DNA of 64,000 nucleotides from Talaromyces rugulosus. Its lineage: Eukaryota > Ascomycota > Eurotiomycetes > Eurotiales > Trichocomaceae. The position numbers and the translations under genes are program-made. The first letter of the stretch is position 1. Each line of letters starts with the position of its first letter. The stretch covers positions 6,510,001 through 6,574,000 of the forward strand of contig NC_049562.1 in NCBI RefSeq assembly GCF_013368755.1, given 5' to 3'. Shown here in pieces: positions 20,866 through 35,292 of the stretch. Under the pieces are notes generated by a model. It worked only from the letters and a program-made list of their open reading frames with translations, had not been told where the DNA came from and did not search any database.

Positions 20866-22616
20866 TCAGTTCTTTCCAGTCATCACCTGCAATCCTTGGG
20901 ATTCTCTTCTTGTCATACCAGCAAAGTAGTCATGCACATGTTCAACATCCCTAAAGCTCGTTTCGTGCAGCCGAATGTCGGGAAATCGTCGAAAGAGAGT
21001 CGCTAGGATAGTGTAGAGCTCCGCGTAGGCGAGGTTGATGCCTACACAGGACCGGGTTCCTTTTCCGAAGGTAAGAATATACTGGTCCAGGCGATTCTCT
21101 CCAACGGTCCCCTCAATCCACCGTTCAGGTATGAAGGCCTCCGGATCAGGGAATAGTATGGGGCTCTTTTCAATGAATAAAGCAGACATGCCGATGGCGG
21201 TCTAGAAAGTCATTAGCGTTCAGTTCAAAAAAATGCACAATGTATATTCTCATACGCCAGCTGGGACTACCCAGTTCTTATAATGCATGTCTTCGTTAGG
21301 GTTCACCCTCGGAAGACGAGACCATGCTCCGACAGATAGACTAATTATTATGAGTTAGCTTAAGAGTAAGAAGAATACAAGGTACAGACTAAATAAATTA
21401 AGAGTCGCCTACCGTAAGCCTTCCTTGACAACCCCGCGAAGAAAAGGAAGCTTCTCCAATTGTTGAAAACTCGGAATGCGAGTAGGGTGGGGAATCGCAT
21501 CGACAAGTTCCGCGAAAAGCTTGCGATGCGCATCCGGGTGGGCAAGAATAAGATAGGTGACATGAGATAAAACACCACCGGTTGTCTCGAATCCAGCTGC
21601 TAACAGACCGTTTGCCTCGACAGAGAGACGGTCAAGCGTCTTTTCATTAGGAGGTAGCGCATCCGTTTTTGAGAGCTCCCACACTACGATTGGGTGTCGC
21701 TTTGATTCAATCTCAACAGGGTTCGCTGACAGGAGCTTCTTGGTCTGATCGTCTACGCTAGCAAAGAGATCAACGACTTCGAGAGCCTTCGGATTGACCA
21801 ATGCGGTGAGCCATCTGGGCATCGCCATAAAGGCATCCATCATGGAGGGAAATTGCCGAATAGTCGGCGACAGCTCCCACAGACTACGCCACGCGGAGTA
21901 AAATTCCTTGCCCCAATCGGGCCGATCAAGGAGGTTGAATTGATGCCCGAAGATGTATTCGGTGATGATATCCACCGTTACGCAGCGATAGGCGTAAAAC
22001 AGGGGAACTGGCTCTCCACGTTCTGCACATTTTTCCATGCGAGTAATTAAGCGATCGACAATGGATTGTACATTATATGAAAACCTCGAAACTGCTTGCT
22101 GCGAAAAGAATGGGCTTAATGCGCTGCGACGAAGGCGGTGCAAGTGTGCTGGGATCGTGCCGAATGATGCTTTCGGGTTGCCTAACATGCAGTAAAAGTA
22201 AGCAGACTTGTCCAGCCGATTGGACATGTTATAAAGCTTGTCGTAGTATTCATGGTCGAGAACATGCAGCTCGTTGGGTCCAATTCGCACAATGGGTCCT
22301 AGTTAGTTAGCATATGTGCCATTCCCATGGGCTCGCAAGCTTAAACGTGCTTGCTTTGCCTTTGTGGGTTGGTAGGGAAATGGGTACCATATTTCTGATG
22401 CATCCGCTCGATCTGAAAAATATACTGTCCTTGGAGAAAAACGTCAAAGTATGCCTCGTACCACGTCGTCACCGCCGCCAATCGGGGCCCAGGGAAACCA
22501 GCCCTGGCTAGAGGGTGCAGATAAAGACGATAGATGGCAAGGGTTACCAGCCACGCCACCAAGCCATTAGTGATGGTAGCCCAAGACGGTAGGCTATCTG
22601 ACACGTAGGAAAACAT
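20866..22616 (-). CDS. cytochrome P450 monooxygenase (TRI4/CYP58-like)
   Basis: Four exons (22388-22616, 21413-22298, 21256-21340, 20866-21201) give 511 aa, normal for a fungal P450. An N-terminal membrane anchor (about residues 10-30) is followed by the hinge HPLARAGFPGPRLAA. The I-helix oxygen-binding motif reads AGFETTGG, the K-helix ExxR is KEGLR, and PERW precedes the heme loop FGKGTRSCVG with the axial Cys near residue 452. The N-terminal half (WYEAYFDVFLQGQYIFQIERMHQKYG) resembles trichodiene-oxygenase-type fungal P450s, which hydroxylate terpenes. The family suggests an ER-bound tailoring oxidase; the substrate is unknown. Divergent from a methyltransferase gene. Confidence 0.94.
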
Positions 22617-23196
22617 CCTTGTCGTACAAAGTACTGAACAGGTCAGGTGTAATCATAAAATTCCTGGACCACGGCGGGGAACAGGGGATCCAACGTTTCC
22701 TCAACGTCTTGGGAAGTGCGGACTGCAGAAAACTAACCATTTCCGAAAAGGATGTCTGTGCATCTGCATGGTGAACTAGTAATCACCGTTACTCGGCTTG
22801 TTGATATAGGTCAATTGCGTAGCGGATCCATCCACCAACACCCACGCTAATCATCGATAGCGGCCAGCGCGCATATTAAGAGCCTACCAGAATCCTTTGA
22901 GCGAGTGGCCTTTGCTGAATCAGGCCAAATGCAGCCGGACATGTCCCGCGGGAAGTGTCATAACATTTCCGGACGAATAAAATGTCCGGCTAATCCTATA
23001 CAAGGTGTCAGTATATGCGGCGCAGACAGTCTCGGGTTTAGTACGTCAAGAGCCATGTGCGCTTGATGCGATTCTTTGTTTTCATGCCACTGCGTGTACT
23101 AATTATTCCGCAAAAAATTATTCCTATAAAATAATTTCTATCGCCAACGGCCACTCCTTCTCTTGCGTAGCGTCGCGACGGCGAGCATAAATCGGG
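22617..23196. promoter_or_regulatory. bidirectional promoter between P450 and LaeA-like methyltransferase
   Basis: 580 bp separates the two divergent starts. Base composition is mixed. CCGGAC/GTCCGG elements near 22937 and 22972 are possible zinc-cluster binding sites (CGG triplets), which is only suggestive. Confidence 0.4.
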
Positions 23197-24862
23197 ATGG
23201 CCACGCCTCTCGCTAACCAAGACGTCGATCCTCTCAGTCCGCAGCACGAGTTTATTGAGGCTGCAGAGGTATTATTTCCCTATAGCCGGAGAACTCTTTT
23301 GTGTTCAGCTTTCTCACCACTATTTTTTTCCTCATCAGATAGACTCCGATGCATCCGAATCCGCTTATGGTGAAGAGACGTAGAGCTCCCGAAAGACCCT
23401 TTTAGATTGAAGCTGACAGGCTGTTAGCACGAGCTTTACGACAAGTTTAACGTCGAGCATCACCAACTACAGATATGAGAATGGGCGCCGTTATCATGGG
23501 TTTCGGGATGCCGAAGGTGGGTTTCTACATTTACTGAACCATTCATTGAGTGGGTCTTGTTAATTGGTCTTAGGCTACTTCTTGCCAAATGATGAGGTTC
23601 GTTAGCTGCTCTAAATACTTTGTGTTTAACAACATAATGACGAGTCTTGCTTTTTTTTCTCGCATGTCTAGCTTGAGAATGATCGCCTAGATCTTTTCCA
23701 TCACATTCTTACCTTGCGCTGTGACGGAAATCTTCACTTTGCGCCGATCGGACCAAATCCCAATCGTATTTTAGACTTGGGCACAGGCACAGGAATCTGG
23801 GCTATTGATATGGGTAAAGGCCCTTTTTTCCTTCATTTTTATATTCTTTCGATTGGAGTACACTCATAACTAAATTGAACAGGCGACGAATATCCATCGG
23901 CCGAGGTAAGATATCTGCCTGATTGTTTGAACAGTTTTAGCCATGCGATACGCAAGAAAACTGACTGCATTCGGCTAAAAGGTCCTGGGAAATGACCTTA
24001 GCCCGATTCAACCGGCCATGTATTATAATCCTGCCCAGTGAACACAAAGATATCAATACCTAAACATATCGTCTAGGGTTCCTCCAAATGTACGATTCGA
24101 GGTCGACGATATGGAGAACGAATGGGTATACAGCTCCAAGTTCGATTTCATCCACGCACGATACCTCGCAGGAGCAATCAAAGACTGGCCAAAGTTGATG
24201 AAACAAGCCTTTGAGTAGGATCAGCCTTTCTTTTTCTCTATACCGCACAATTTCTGGGGCTGACATTCGAGTGTGAATGACACAGATTTACTAGGCCAGG
24301 CGGCTGGGTAGAGTTTCATGATTTTGACATGCAGTTTTACACTCTTAAGGGAGAGTTTACGCGTGGTTGTCCCAGTGACGAATGGACTTCCCAGATTGTT
24401 CAAGGTCTCAAAAAGGCTGGCATGGAGCCGGAGCCGGGGCCCAAACTGGTAGGTTGGATGAAGGATGCTGGGTTTACCAACATTCAACAAAAAATACTAC
24501 CTATACCGGTAGGGGTATGGCCAAAGGACAGGAGGCTGGTAATTATGCACCTTCCTCCCGCAGGAATGTTGTGGAATTTGCTAACTTGGGACTATTAGAA
24601 AGAGATTGGTGCTCTGGATTATCATCAGTTTATAGAGGGTCTGGAGGCTATCTCGTTGCATATCCTCACCAATGCCTTGGGATGGAAGCCTGAAGAAGTC
24701 CAAGTCTTTCTTATAGACGTCCGGAAAGACCTCAAAAATCCTCGACTTCAAGCCCAGCACAACTTGTACGTCATTTCCTTTCCCAGTTCGTTTTTTCTGC
24801 AGATACTGATAAAAGCCAGCCACGCCGTATATGCTCAAAAGCCACTAGATGAAAAAGAATAG
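23197..24862 (+). CDS. SAM-dependent methyltransferase, LaeA-like (TAM domain)
   Basis: Eleven exons (23197-23268, 23339-23379, 23428-23516, 23574-23596, 23672-23813, 23883-23905, 23982-24019, 24077-24214, 24286-24538, 24599-24765, 24820-24862) give 342 aa. An apparent in-frame TAG at 23381 is removed by a 48-bp intron, after which the family sequence continues. Family marks: YENGRRYHGFRDAEGYFLPN, EXDRLDLFHH-type helix, SAM motif I LDLGTGTGIWAIDMGDEYP at about residue 112, GNDLSPIQP, and RPGGWVEFHDFD. The C-terminus ends VRKDLKN ... AVYAQKP as in family members. Relatives include LaeA and many cluster methyltransferases; whether this one acts on a metabolite or in regulation is unknown. The exon density is high but each junction preserves conserved residues. 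Confidence 0.9.
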
Positions 24863-25112
24863 ACTTGATTGGCACACTGGTGACTTCAATGTTTAATATC
24901 TGCTTTGAAAACTGTCAAATTATATAAACATTTTCAGCCGAAAGGATTATGTTTCATTGGCATTTCTTTCAAACTATTTCGGTTGCAGCAAAATAGCCAG
25001 CATACAGTCTTTCAAGCGGTTGGCTATTTTCATCGCATTCTCTTCCTAGGGATCTATTTCTAAGTCCAAGTAATGTACTACTCTGGTATAGTAGTTTTAT
25101 GGGGTGGACCAT

Positions 25113-27030
<1,918 letters not shown>

Positions 27031-27914
27031 GGTTGTGCGAATATAAGCGAATATCTGAAGCGAGTGACTAAAAGCGAATGACTAAAGCGACTAAACAAAG
27101 CGAGTGAATAAAGCGAGTGACTGGAGCGAGCGACTATAGAGCAGTAGTTGAATAGACTGTAGAAGTTGAGCAGCAAATGGTAGGGGGGTCGTTGCCTGGT
27201 TCTTAAGAACACTGGTTGACGGTGGCTGAGTTTTCGGACCAACCATCTTGGCCTTTTTTTTTATTGCGATTGTCATGAATGACATTTACAGTGCTGATTA
27301 TGATGTGATGAAGCTGAAATGAGGATCCCACGTCATGGGAGATGAGGGTGTTTTACAGGGCCAATCAGTCGGTGACCGGCGGCGTGAAACTCATGATCGA
27401 CGCTGTTTCGAGGCATAGACCCTGACACTTGGTGCAACAAGAACATGATGGCTTACGTAGCGTGTCTTTGTATACCCGCAGATTGGCTAGGCGCAGCATG
27501 ATCGAGACTGAGACATGAGCCGTTGTAATTAAACTATGCATCGGCAGACTAGGCCACTTGGTCGCAGATTGGCCCTAGCGGGCTGTTGGCGGGTCTTAGG
27601 TCTTAGACTATCGCTCTATCTTTAATGACATGTCAACAGGGCCCACGCCGCTATTGATGTCAGCAAGGCCTTCATTTTGGGCCTAATTCCGGTCTAGACA
27701 CAGAGTCTAGATCACTAATAGTTCTCTATGTACGGATAGTTATCTACTTCAACCCTTGGACCAGCCCTACAGAAAGCTCTTACAGTATATAGATGCGCAA
27801 ACTGCCCTCAAAAATTTGATTCAGTGTTGACTACATATGTATTTCAATATGTACTTTTTGCATCTGCCTAGACACGATTAGCACTGATTAACGAGTCATA
27901 CATATGACCATAAT

Positions 27915-27924
27915 ATCAATTGAT
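27915..27924. repeat. ATCAATTGAT palindrome, copy 5
   Basis: Perfect copy, about 0.9 kb upstream of ugmA. Confidence 0.6.
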
Positions 27925-28077
27925 GTAGGCAGTGCTGCAATGAACTTTGACCCGCCACGCATACTAGCTAACAACCAACCCGTTCCAACAACATTAAAAG
28001 GGTGTTGCTATTTAAATATATAGCTCACAATTATTTTTTTAATAGCAGTTGTTATCGTTCACCGCGCACGTGGAAAT

Positions 28078-28087
28078 ATCAATTGAT
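28078..28087. repeat. ATCAATTGAT palindrome, copy 6
   Basis: Perfect copy, extended to a 14-bp palindrome (ATATCAATTGATAT), 163 bp from copy 5. Confidence 0.6.
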
Positions 28088-29807
28088 ATAACGCTCCCCC
28101 ACCGAGATCTAGACTAGTGTCAGCCGCCAAGGCTACAAACTTGCTCTCTTCCTAGTTGGCCAATTTTCATTCACCAATGATTAAATGACCAGCCATTAGT
28201 TATAAAGAAGCCTGAGGTCGCATAACATTGAAATAGCGATATTGAATGGCAGTTGAAGATTGCTCAAACGGATGAGGGAGGAAAAATGCCCGAAAACTAT
28301 AGCACGTTTGCCTCGCTGGTTAATGAACTGTACAGACGCTCTCTATTGAAATGAGAGGAACAAATATTCCTGTTCTGATCACTGCTGCGGTGTCAGGAAC
28401 GGATCTTTCGGTTGGAAACTTACGATTATCATCATCATGAACGAGGGCTACTGACTCTTTCCTAATTAGGGAATTTCTGGCCCCGTTCCCAAATAGGTTA
28501 GCCTTAAGAATACTTGTTTGATTTGCTGTATCGGACTCTGCTCCGCTCTGGAAACTGATTAGCGTGGATTCTGACCACGCTGGCCAACAGCAGACTGGTA
28601 TACACGACTGTTGAAACTGTGTTTAAGGAAATACACTCAGTCAAGAACACTTTTTTTCCTGAGAATAAGAAGGATCTATTACGCTAAGCAGTACTATCAT
28701 ATTATTTTCTACTGGCGGTCATGCCTATCCGGGCTTCATTGCTTCATTGCTCTTTGTAACAAATTCAGGGAAGTATTTCACGTAAAAACAGTGAGACTCT
28801 CGGCATCGATAACCCCGGATTCCAGTGGAGACACGAGCTGGTACAATAGTACGGGGTATGGAGTACGTACCACTCTAGTAAAAAAACCAGACTGCATGGC
28901 CTTTTTCTTATTGTTCTTATTTTTTTTAAGCTTTCCATGATTCCGCGTGCTCGATATACCTAGCGCAAGTACTCCACGTATCAGAAGACGGCGGCTGGTG
29001 CTGGGAACAATGGCCATAAAGTTATAAGCTCCTCAGTCGCAGTAGCGTGCATTTCTGGAATTGCACACCGGCCATTCTATAGCGGAGGATCAAAATAAGC
29101 GACCATAATCTGAGTCACAAAGTAGATGAGTTGATTAATTACATTAAAAAAGCTAGTCCGGTCTCACTATACAGGAAACAATATATTGGTTGTTAAAACG
29201 GCTGGCCGCAGCTGACTGGGGTCAGCCTGGCAAAAGGCGCTGGCTAAGGAACATGCTACGAATCAGCAAAGCCGAAGCCATGCTTATTACCCAAAGCATT
29301 AAGAATCCAATAAAAATGGTGGCTGTCCAACAGTAGCGGAATGTCGCCAAGCAGGGCGACAGGCGAGATATTCTACCCCGACCCGCCTCCCCATCGCGTT
29401 AGCCCAGCACCAGAAGCGAAAGGGGCCGAGTAATGACAGCAACAATCATTTCTTTTTGCTCCAAATACGCAATTTAAGTTCACCCCTAGGGTTTGCGCAG
29501 TGACACACTTACTAGCAATGGCTGTTTTTCTTTTTTTTTCCCCCATTGGGAACCGCACAATCGGGCGTTGCCAAGATCCGTGCAACCTCATGCAACACGG
29601 AATTGCGGAGAAAGTGGCTAGGGTTCCAGAACGGGAGAAGGGCAATCAGAGCAGACAGGGAGTCGTGGAGGAGGTCATGCCTAGTATAATAACCCCATGT
29701 GTGCTACCTCGCATTCTAAATGATTGCCCTCCACCTACAACATCGTCTAGGTTTCTGACCTAGGGAAAAAAAAAACACTCATACTTAGAGTACAAACAAT
29801 ACTTGCA

Positions 29808-31985
29808 ATGGCAGAGAAGGAAGATCTATCAGCGACGCACGAGGAAGCTCCCTCTAAGTCGCCTCAAGACACGCCTTTTGTCGCGAGCAGTTATGGCGAG
29901 ACGGTCAAACTTGATGGGGCCCAGACTAAGACGGTCTACAATGTTAGTTTCACCTGATCAGGGTTTTCAATCTCGTGATTTGGGTGGCCGTTCTGAATGT
30001 AATACAGGCCGAGCTTTATGCTGCTATCGAGGAGACGGCGATTGAGAGATGGAGCAAGACCTCTATCCAACTATATTGTGAGTCTATTGATCACGATCCT
30101 TCCTCATTGCCTTGTAGCAATGCTAATGTTGTCTAAAAAATCTAGTCGCAATTTTTGTCTCGTTTTGCTGTGCCTGTGCCAATGGTTACGATGGTGGGTG
30201 TTTAGAATAGTTTGATTCTCGCGGCAAATCTGTCTGACAAGGGTTCTAGGTTCGCTCATGGGCGCAGCCCTCGCTATGGACTACTTCCAAAGCACCTTTC
30301 ATACTGGCCTAAGTGGTGAAAAGGTTTCGGTTGTGACTGCACTATATACAGTGTACGTATTTGCCCTTTTTTTGCCTATATATCGATACCCTGATTAACT
30401 CATAATTTCAATGAATAGTGGTTCCATGGTTGCTGCCCCTGCCAGCGCCGTTCTTTCCGATAAACTGGGACGTCGCAAGTGCATGTTCACCGGTGCTTGG
30501 GTTATCATCATTGGGTCTATTCTAGTTGCCAGCTCTCATTCACTCGCCCAATTCGTCGTCGGGCGTTGGGTTCTCGGCGTTGGCATCCAAATCATGGTTG
30601 TCTCAGCCCCCGCGTACGCCGTTGAAATCTCGCCACCACACTGGCGCGGTCGAGCAGTTGGTAAGTTGCCTCTTACTCCACAAGAATCAAATGGAATGCC
30701 TAACAAAGCTAGGATTCTACAACTGTGGCTGGTTTGGCGGCTCTATTCCCGCCGCTGCGATCACATTCGGGACAAACTATATCAGAAGCGATTGGTCCTG
30801 GCGTATTCCTTTTATTTGCCAGTGTTTAGCCTGCATAATCGTCATATTTGCAGTTTGGTTTATTCCCGAGTCCCCCCGGTGGCTAATGGCCCACGACCGA
30901 CATGAAGAGGCCATTGCTTTCTTAGTTAAGTACCATGGCAACGGCAATCCCAATGCTCGACTCGTCCGTCTTGAAGTTGAAGAAATGAAAGAGGGTATTC
31001 GTATAGACGGTATCGACAAGAGGTGGTGGGACTGTAAGCTATTTTCTTGTACTCATCCCAGATCCACGAGCTGACCAAGATGAAACTAGACCGCCCATTC
31101 ATCTTTTCCCACAGTGGCCGATGGCGCTTCTTGCAAGTCATCATGATTTCTGTCTTTGGACAATGGTCAGGAAATGGCCTCGGATACTTTAACCCAACCA
31201 TCTACCAGTCGCTCGGCTATACCTCGAGCTCAATGCAGCTCCTGCTGAACCTCGTCAACTCCATCGTGTCAGCCATTGGTGCCTTGACCGCGGTTTACTT
31301 CACTGACCGGATGCCGCGTCGTCCGGTGCTAATTTGGGGAACCCTTGGTGAGTCTTTGCCTGTATTGAGCCTCTACTTAAATATCCAAAGCTAATCTAAT
31401 CCAAATAGCATGCGCTTTGACTATGGCTATAAACGCCGGCGTCTCCGAGCCGCTGATCTCCGAAAAAGCAAATACAGGCACAATTAACCGGACCTTTGGT
31501 CAAGTCGCCCTGGCCTTCTACTACCTTTTCAACGTTGTCTTTTCGTTTACGTACACCCCACTTCAGGGCGTAGTTCCCGCCGAGGCTCTCGAAACAACCA
31601 CCCGAGCCAAAGGTCTTGCTCTGTCCGGCTTCATGGTCAACTGCATCGGTTTCATTAGCCAGTTTGCCTCTCCGATTGGTCTGCAGAACATATCGACTAA
31701 TTATTTCTGGATCTTTGTTGGTTGGGACTTGTTTGAAGCGCTGTGTTGGTATCTTTTCGCGTGAGTTACTTTTGCTGCTCTGTTTCATTTTATTTCATTT
31801 TATTTCGGTATATTTGGATTATTACTGACACTGTTCGCAGTGTCGAAGCGCAGGGACGGACGCTCGAAGAACTAGAATGGATATACCAGCAACCAAACCC
31901 GGTCAAGGCTTCCAAGAATGTAGACCAGGTCGTTGTTCAGACTGACGGCCGAGTCATCGAGAAGATCAACGACGACGATACTTAG
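29808..31985 (+). CDS. MFS sugar transporter (hexose/lactose-permease-like)
   Basis: Nine exons (29808-29942, 30008-30077, 30146-30193, 30250-30352, 30419-30660, 30713-31033, 31090-31347, 31409-31760, 31841-31985) give 557 aa, typical of the sugar porter family. Marks: NGYDGSLMGA after helix 1, LSDKLGRRKCM (family signature in loop 2-3), GRWVLGVGIQ, PESPRWLM before the large central loop, FTDRMPRRPVLIWG in the second half, and the C-terminal ETKG-equivalent VEAQGRTLEELE. Proton-symport sugar uptake at the plasma membrane is expected. The overall style is that of fungal lactose/disaccharide permeases, but the sugar cannot be read from sequence. It lies upstream of a VOC gene and an NCS1 permease without obvious functional linkage. 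Confidence 0.93.
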
Positions 31986-32353
31986 GGTGTTTCCCGGGTA
32001 GCTCCATTGAATGTCGAATCATATTCAACCTCGAAATTGATTTAATCTTCGTTATCAGTGGATCGTACATGGCATTCATGGGATACGAGTTTTGCAAAGA
32101 CTACAGGCTTTCATGCGACTGTATGTGGTGGGGGATTGTTTTAACTATTGATGGTGCCCTTTCTGCTAATATTTCGATATTTTGTGATGGACACTGATGT
32201 CCTGTTTCCTGAAAGGCTTGGGCAGTTACATGAAATATTCGAGTACCGTCTTATTTATTAACACCACACGTAATTAACAAGTATCTCACTAGACAAGCAC
32301 ACAAAACAATATTCGTGATTTGGATATCCGCTCCTTGCGCGACCTCAAATTCT
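31986..32353. other. intergenic, convergent 3' regions
   Basis: 368 bp between the convergent sugar porter and VOC genes. AT-rich, no feature seen. Confidence 0.45.
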
Positions 32354-32824
32354 TCACTGGGTTTCCCACACTCGCATACACAATACCACCAAGTAGCCAT
32401 CCGTATCAGCGATTGTCACGCCCCATTTGTTCCAGTATTCATTCGAGTGCGACACTCTCCTTCCACCTGCTTGAACTAGGCTCTCGACCAAAGCGGAATC
32501 GATCTGCCCATCGACATATAGAACAAGTAGATCTTCTTCTGAAGGAGTTGGTTTCATTTCGGCTTCGAGAACTTGGACCAGTTCAACATGCCATGCAGCA
32601 CCAGGCCATCCCACCATGAGCAGCTCATGGCCGCCCTCGGTCTCGCTAGCCGGAGGACTCCGCCACAGCGTGCTCAAGCCCAATCCGTCGACCCAGAATC
32701 GGCGCGCCACTTCCAGATCCCGGCATGGTCGCGCGATGCGTAGATGAGATGTAGGCGTTGGCCGTTTCCCTACCGCGGGAGCGGAGGCAATAATGGGCTG
32801 CTGAGGTACGTTTTGAACAGTCAT
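32354..32824 (-). CDS. VOC family protein (glyoxalase/bleomycin-resistance-like)
   Basis: Intronless, 156 aa. After a variable N-tail of about 25 residues, HLRIARPCRDLEVARRFWVDGLGL is the classic first beta-alpha unit of a vicinal-oxygen-chelate fold, with the candidate metal ligand His. A paired second module follows (LVLYVDGQID ... WNKWGVTIADTDGYLVVL), where ligands would be the His of WHVELV and an acidic residue near the end. The tail DTDGYLVVL fits the usual DPDGN/Y-type end. Such proteins isomerise, cleave or bind small molecules; no substrate is proposed. Confidence 0.85.
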   Translation of the reverse strand: MTVQNVPQQPIIASAPAVGKRPTPTSHLRIARPCRDLEVARRFWVDGLGLSTLWRSPPASETEGGHELLMVGWPGAAWHVELVQVLEAEMKPTPSEEDLLVLYVDGQIDSALVESLVQAGGRRVSHSNEYWNKWGVTIADTDGYLVVLCMRVWETQ

Positions 32825-33476
32825 CGCGAATCACAGCCGGAATCATAGAAACTACATGTCAACTGAGATAGTAAGAGAGCAATCCAGCAATGATTTTATA
32901 GACTCCCTGGATACCCCACATCACTCCGTGAATACGAGCCTCCTCGATCTGGATGGGCCTATGTTATCAATTGACTAGGCCAGCCATGGCTAATTAGTAA
33001 CATTGACCCGTGCTGACGATGAATGCCTTTACTAGGCTACAACCACTTCCAGTCTTCCATAATAATGTTTGTGTGACCGCCAAACCCAAGTAGCGAGTAT
33101 CGTCGATGGAAATAAATTGCTGTTATTTTCCCGACCTCTTTCCATTGTTATCGGCCTGGTACGCCTTTTATAGGGATGTGGTTGCTCGGGTATCCCCCGG
33201 AAGAGCCATCGAGCCTGATTTGGCGAATATGCGCGATACTGGAGAGTCCAAGACCGATATGTCTAGTTGGGCTAACCAGACACGAGTCACCATAACATCG
33301 ATTGATGGTGCTCCTTATCTCTGTCCTCGCTGCCTTATCTCGTGGTCACACAGCCTACAGGCCGATGGCGCCCTTATCGGCGATCAACATTGCTTTATCA
33401 TGGCTCGCTCCTCCTTGCTCCCCAGATGATTATTTTGCATGGTAGTCTGACATTGCTTCATTGCTGCACAATCAAC
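32825..33476. other. divergent intergenic region VOC / NCS1 permease
   Basis: 652 bp shared upstream DNA. No gene was accepted: an open frame at 33106-33429 lacks family features. One near copy of the palindrome (ATCAATTGAC) lies near 32966. Confidence 0.45.
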
Positions 33477-35206
33477 ATGAAATTCGCAAGGCCAGCTTTG
33501 CGTGTAAGCCAGCCCAAATCCGCTTTCGCCGACGGCTCTGGACGCTGGACCAACCGTGATCTGGATCCTGTTCCTCGTCACCGGCGGAAATGGGGTGTCG
33601 CTAGCTTCATCGGTACGTCGCATGCAATATGCTAGACAAAAATAACGAAAGGCAGCAAACTAATGGCTCGCAGCATACTGGATATCGGACGCGCTCAATG
33701 CAGCTACCTGGGAATTTGCCAGTGGCATGATCGCCGTCGGCCTCACGTACAGAGAGTCTCTGGCCATCGTAACCATCGCCTTCTTGATTGTGTCCGTGGT
33801 CATCTCAGCTAATGGCGCCATTGGTGCTATGTATCACTCACCCTTCCCTGTGTTGGCGCGTGCCAGTTGGGGATTCTACGGATCTTACATCGCTATCGTA
33901 TCGCGAGTAATCCTCGCCGTTTTCTGGTTCGCAATCCAGACCTATAATGGCAGCAATTCCGTGACTGTTATGATTGGCGCCATCTGGCCTAGCTATTTGA
34001 GGTTACTGAACCATATCCCTGCTGAGCAGGGCATCACCACCAATGGAATGGTCAGCTTCTTGGTCTTTTCCATCATCCAGTTTCCGTTTCTATGCATCAA
34101 CCCGAATAAACTACGATGGCTATTCATGGCCAAGTCTATCATTGTTCCGATTGCGTGGATTGCAATCCTGATCTGGGCCTTTAAATCAACTGGGGGAGGG
34201 GAACTTTTCGACCAAAAAGTCACCGTCAGCGGTTCTCAATACTCCTGGCTATGGCTGGCCAATTTGACATCTGTGATTGGAAACTATGCCACACTGAGTG
34301 TTAATCAAGTAAGAAGTCTTCTAACCGAAGCCCCTGGTATACTAACATTAACGTCTATTACTATAGTCTGACTTTTCGCGGTACTCTCGCGTGGGTGTCA
34401 AGTGGCAACTGATGTACATTCCTATGCTCCCCATATTTTTCACATTTTTTGCTTTCATTGGCGTGGCGTCGTCCTCGGCCGGCCAAACGTTGTATAATTT
34501 AGCTGAGATCCCCTGGGATCCCAACGTTTTGATGAGCTACTGGGAGAACCGTGCATGTCGATTTTTTGGCGCCTTCACCTTCGCACTGGCTTCCTTGGGA
34601 GTCAACATCTCGGCCAATTCTCTGTCCGCTGCCAACGACTTTGCTGCTCTTGCACCCGGGTACCTGAACATTCGCCGCGGCCAGATGATCTGTGCGCTCT
34701 TTGCCTGGGTCCTCGTCCCCTGGAAGATTCTCGCGTCCGCCGGCAACTTTCTCAACTTCATGTCTGCCTACGCAGTGTTCCTTGGACCGATAGCCGCAAT
34801 TATGGCATTTGACTTTTGGCTGATCAAGAAACGAAAATACGACTCGTTGGCAATGTACCAACCTGATGGAATTTATAGATACTCTGCAGGGGTTAATTGG
34901 CGTGCAGTGGTGGCTTTCGTCGTCGGAGTGGCACCCAGTTTGCCCGGGTTGATCAATTCAGTCAACAGTTCTATTAGCGTTGGTGTTGGAATCCATCCAT
35001 ATCAGTTCGGTTGGCTGTTGGGATTTTTCGCTACGACGCTTGTGTATCTAACACTTTCCTACCTTTTTCCCGTTACAGAAGCCTTGATTGAGCACCCTGT
35101 ATACCCCGACGAGGTGTATGATACTCGGGCTGGTATAATTGTCGACGGAGTTGAGCCAGAGGATTATCGTATATCGACGCAGATTGTACATAAATCAGCC
35201 TGCTGA
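33477..35206 (+). CDS. NCS1 family permease (nucleobase/allantoin/cofactor uptake)
   Basis: Three exons (33477-33612, 33674-34308, 34367-35206) give 536 aa. The N-tail has the NCS1 pattern GRWTNRDLDPVPRHRRKWG before the first helix. NAATWEFASGMIAVGL, the PFPVLARASWGFYGSY block and the NQSDFSRY segment match the transport core residues of fungal Fur-type carriers. About 12 membrane helices are visible, with ANDFAALAPGYLNIRRGQ in the second half and a short hydrophilic C-tail. Proton-coupled uptake of uracil, allantoin, uridine, hydantoin or thiamine-like compounds is typical; the sequence does not decide which. The start is the first ATG giving the conserved tail. Confidence 0.92.
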
Positions 35207-35292
35207 AACATTACAATGTGTCGGAAGGAGGTGGCATTTATAATTTAGAAGATACTCAATAGAGACAGTCGTATTATCTTAGCACGATCAAT

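Larger units (their letters stand above)
27031..29807. other. long intergenic region, 2.8 kb
   Basis: No gene recognised on either strand. The left 300 bp is the ugmA promoter and contains a run of GCGA-GTGA-like degenerate repeats (about 27050-27135). Two ATCAATTGAT palindromes lie at 27915 and 28078, about 150 bp apart. Much of the remainder is AT-rich. The right end carries the promoter of the sugar porter. Confidence 0.5.

Noticed and set aside
23380..23383. in-frame TAG as a sign of a methyltransferase pseudogene
   Set aside because: A 48-bp intron (23380-23427) with GT and TTAG ends removes it and restores the frame into conserved sequence.
16870..24862. complete secondary-metabolite cluster
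   Set aside because: No scaffold enzyme in the window; only tailoring-type genes were found, so it is reported as a possible orphan block.
33106..33429. 107-codon open frame upstream of the NCS1 permease
   Set aside because: Different frame from the permease, no splice link and no motifs.
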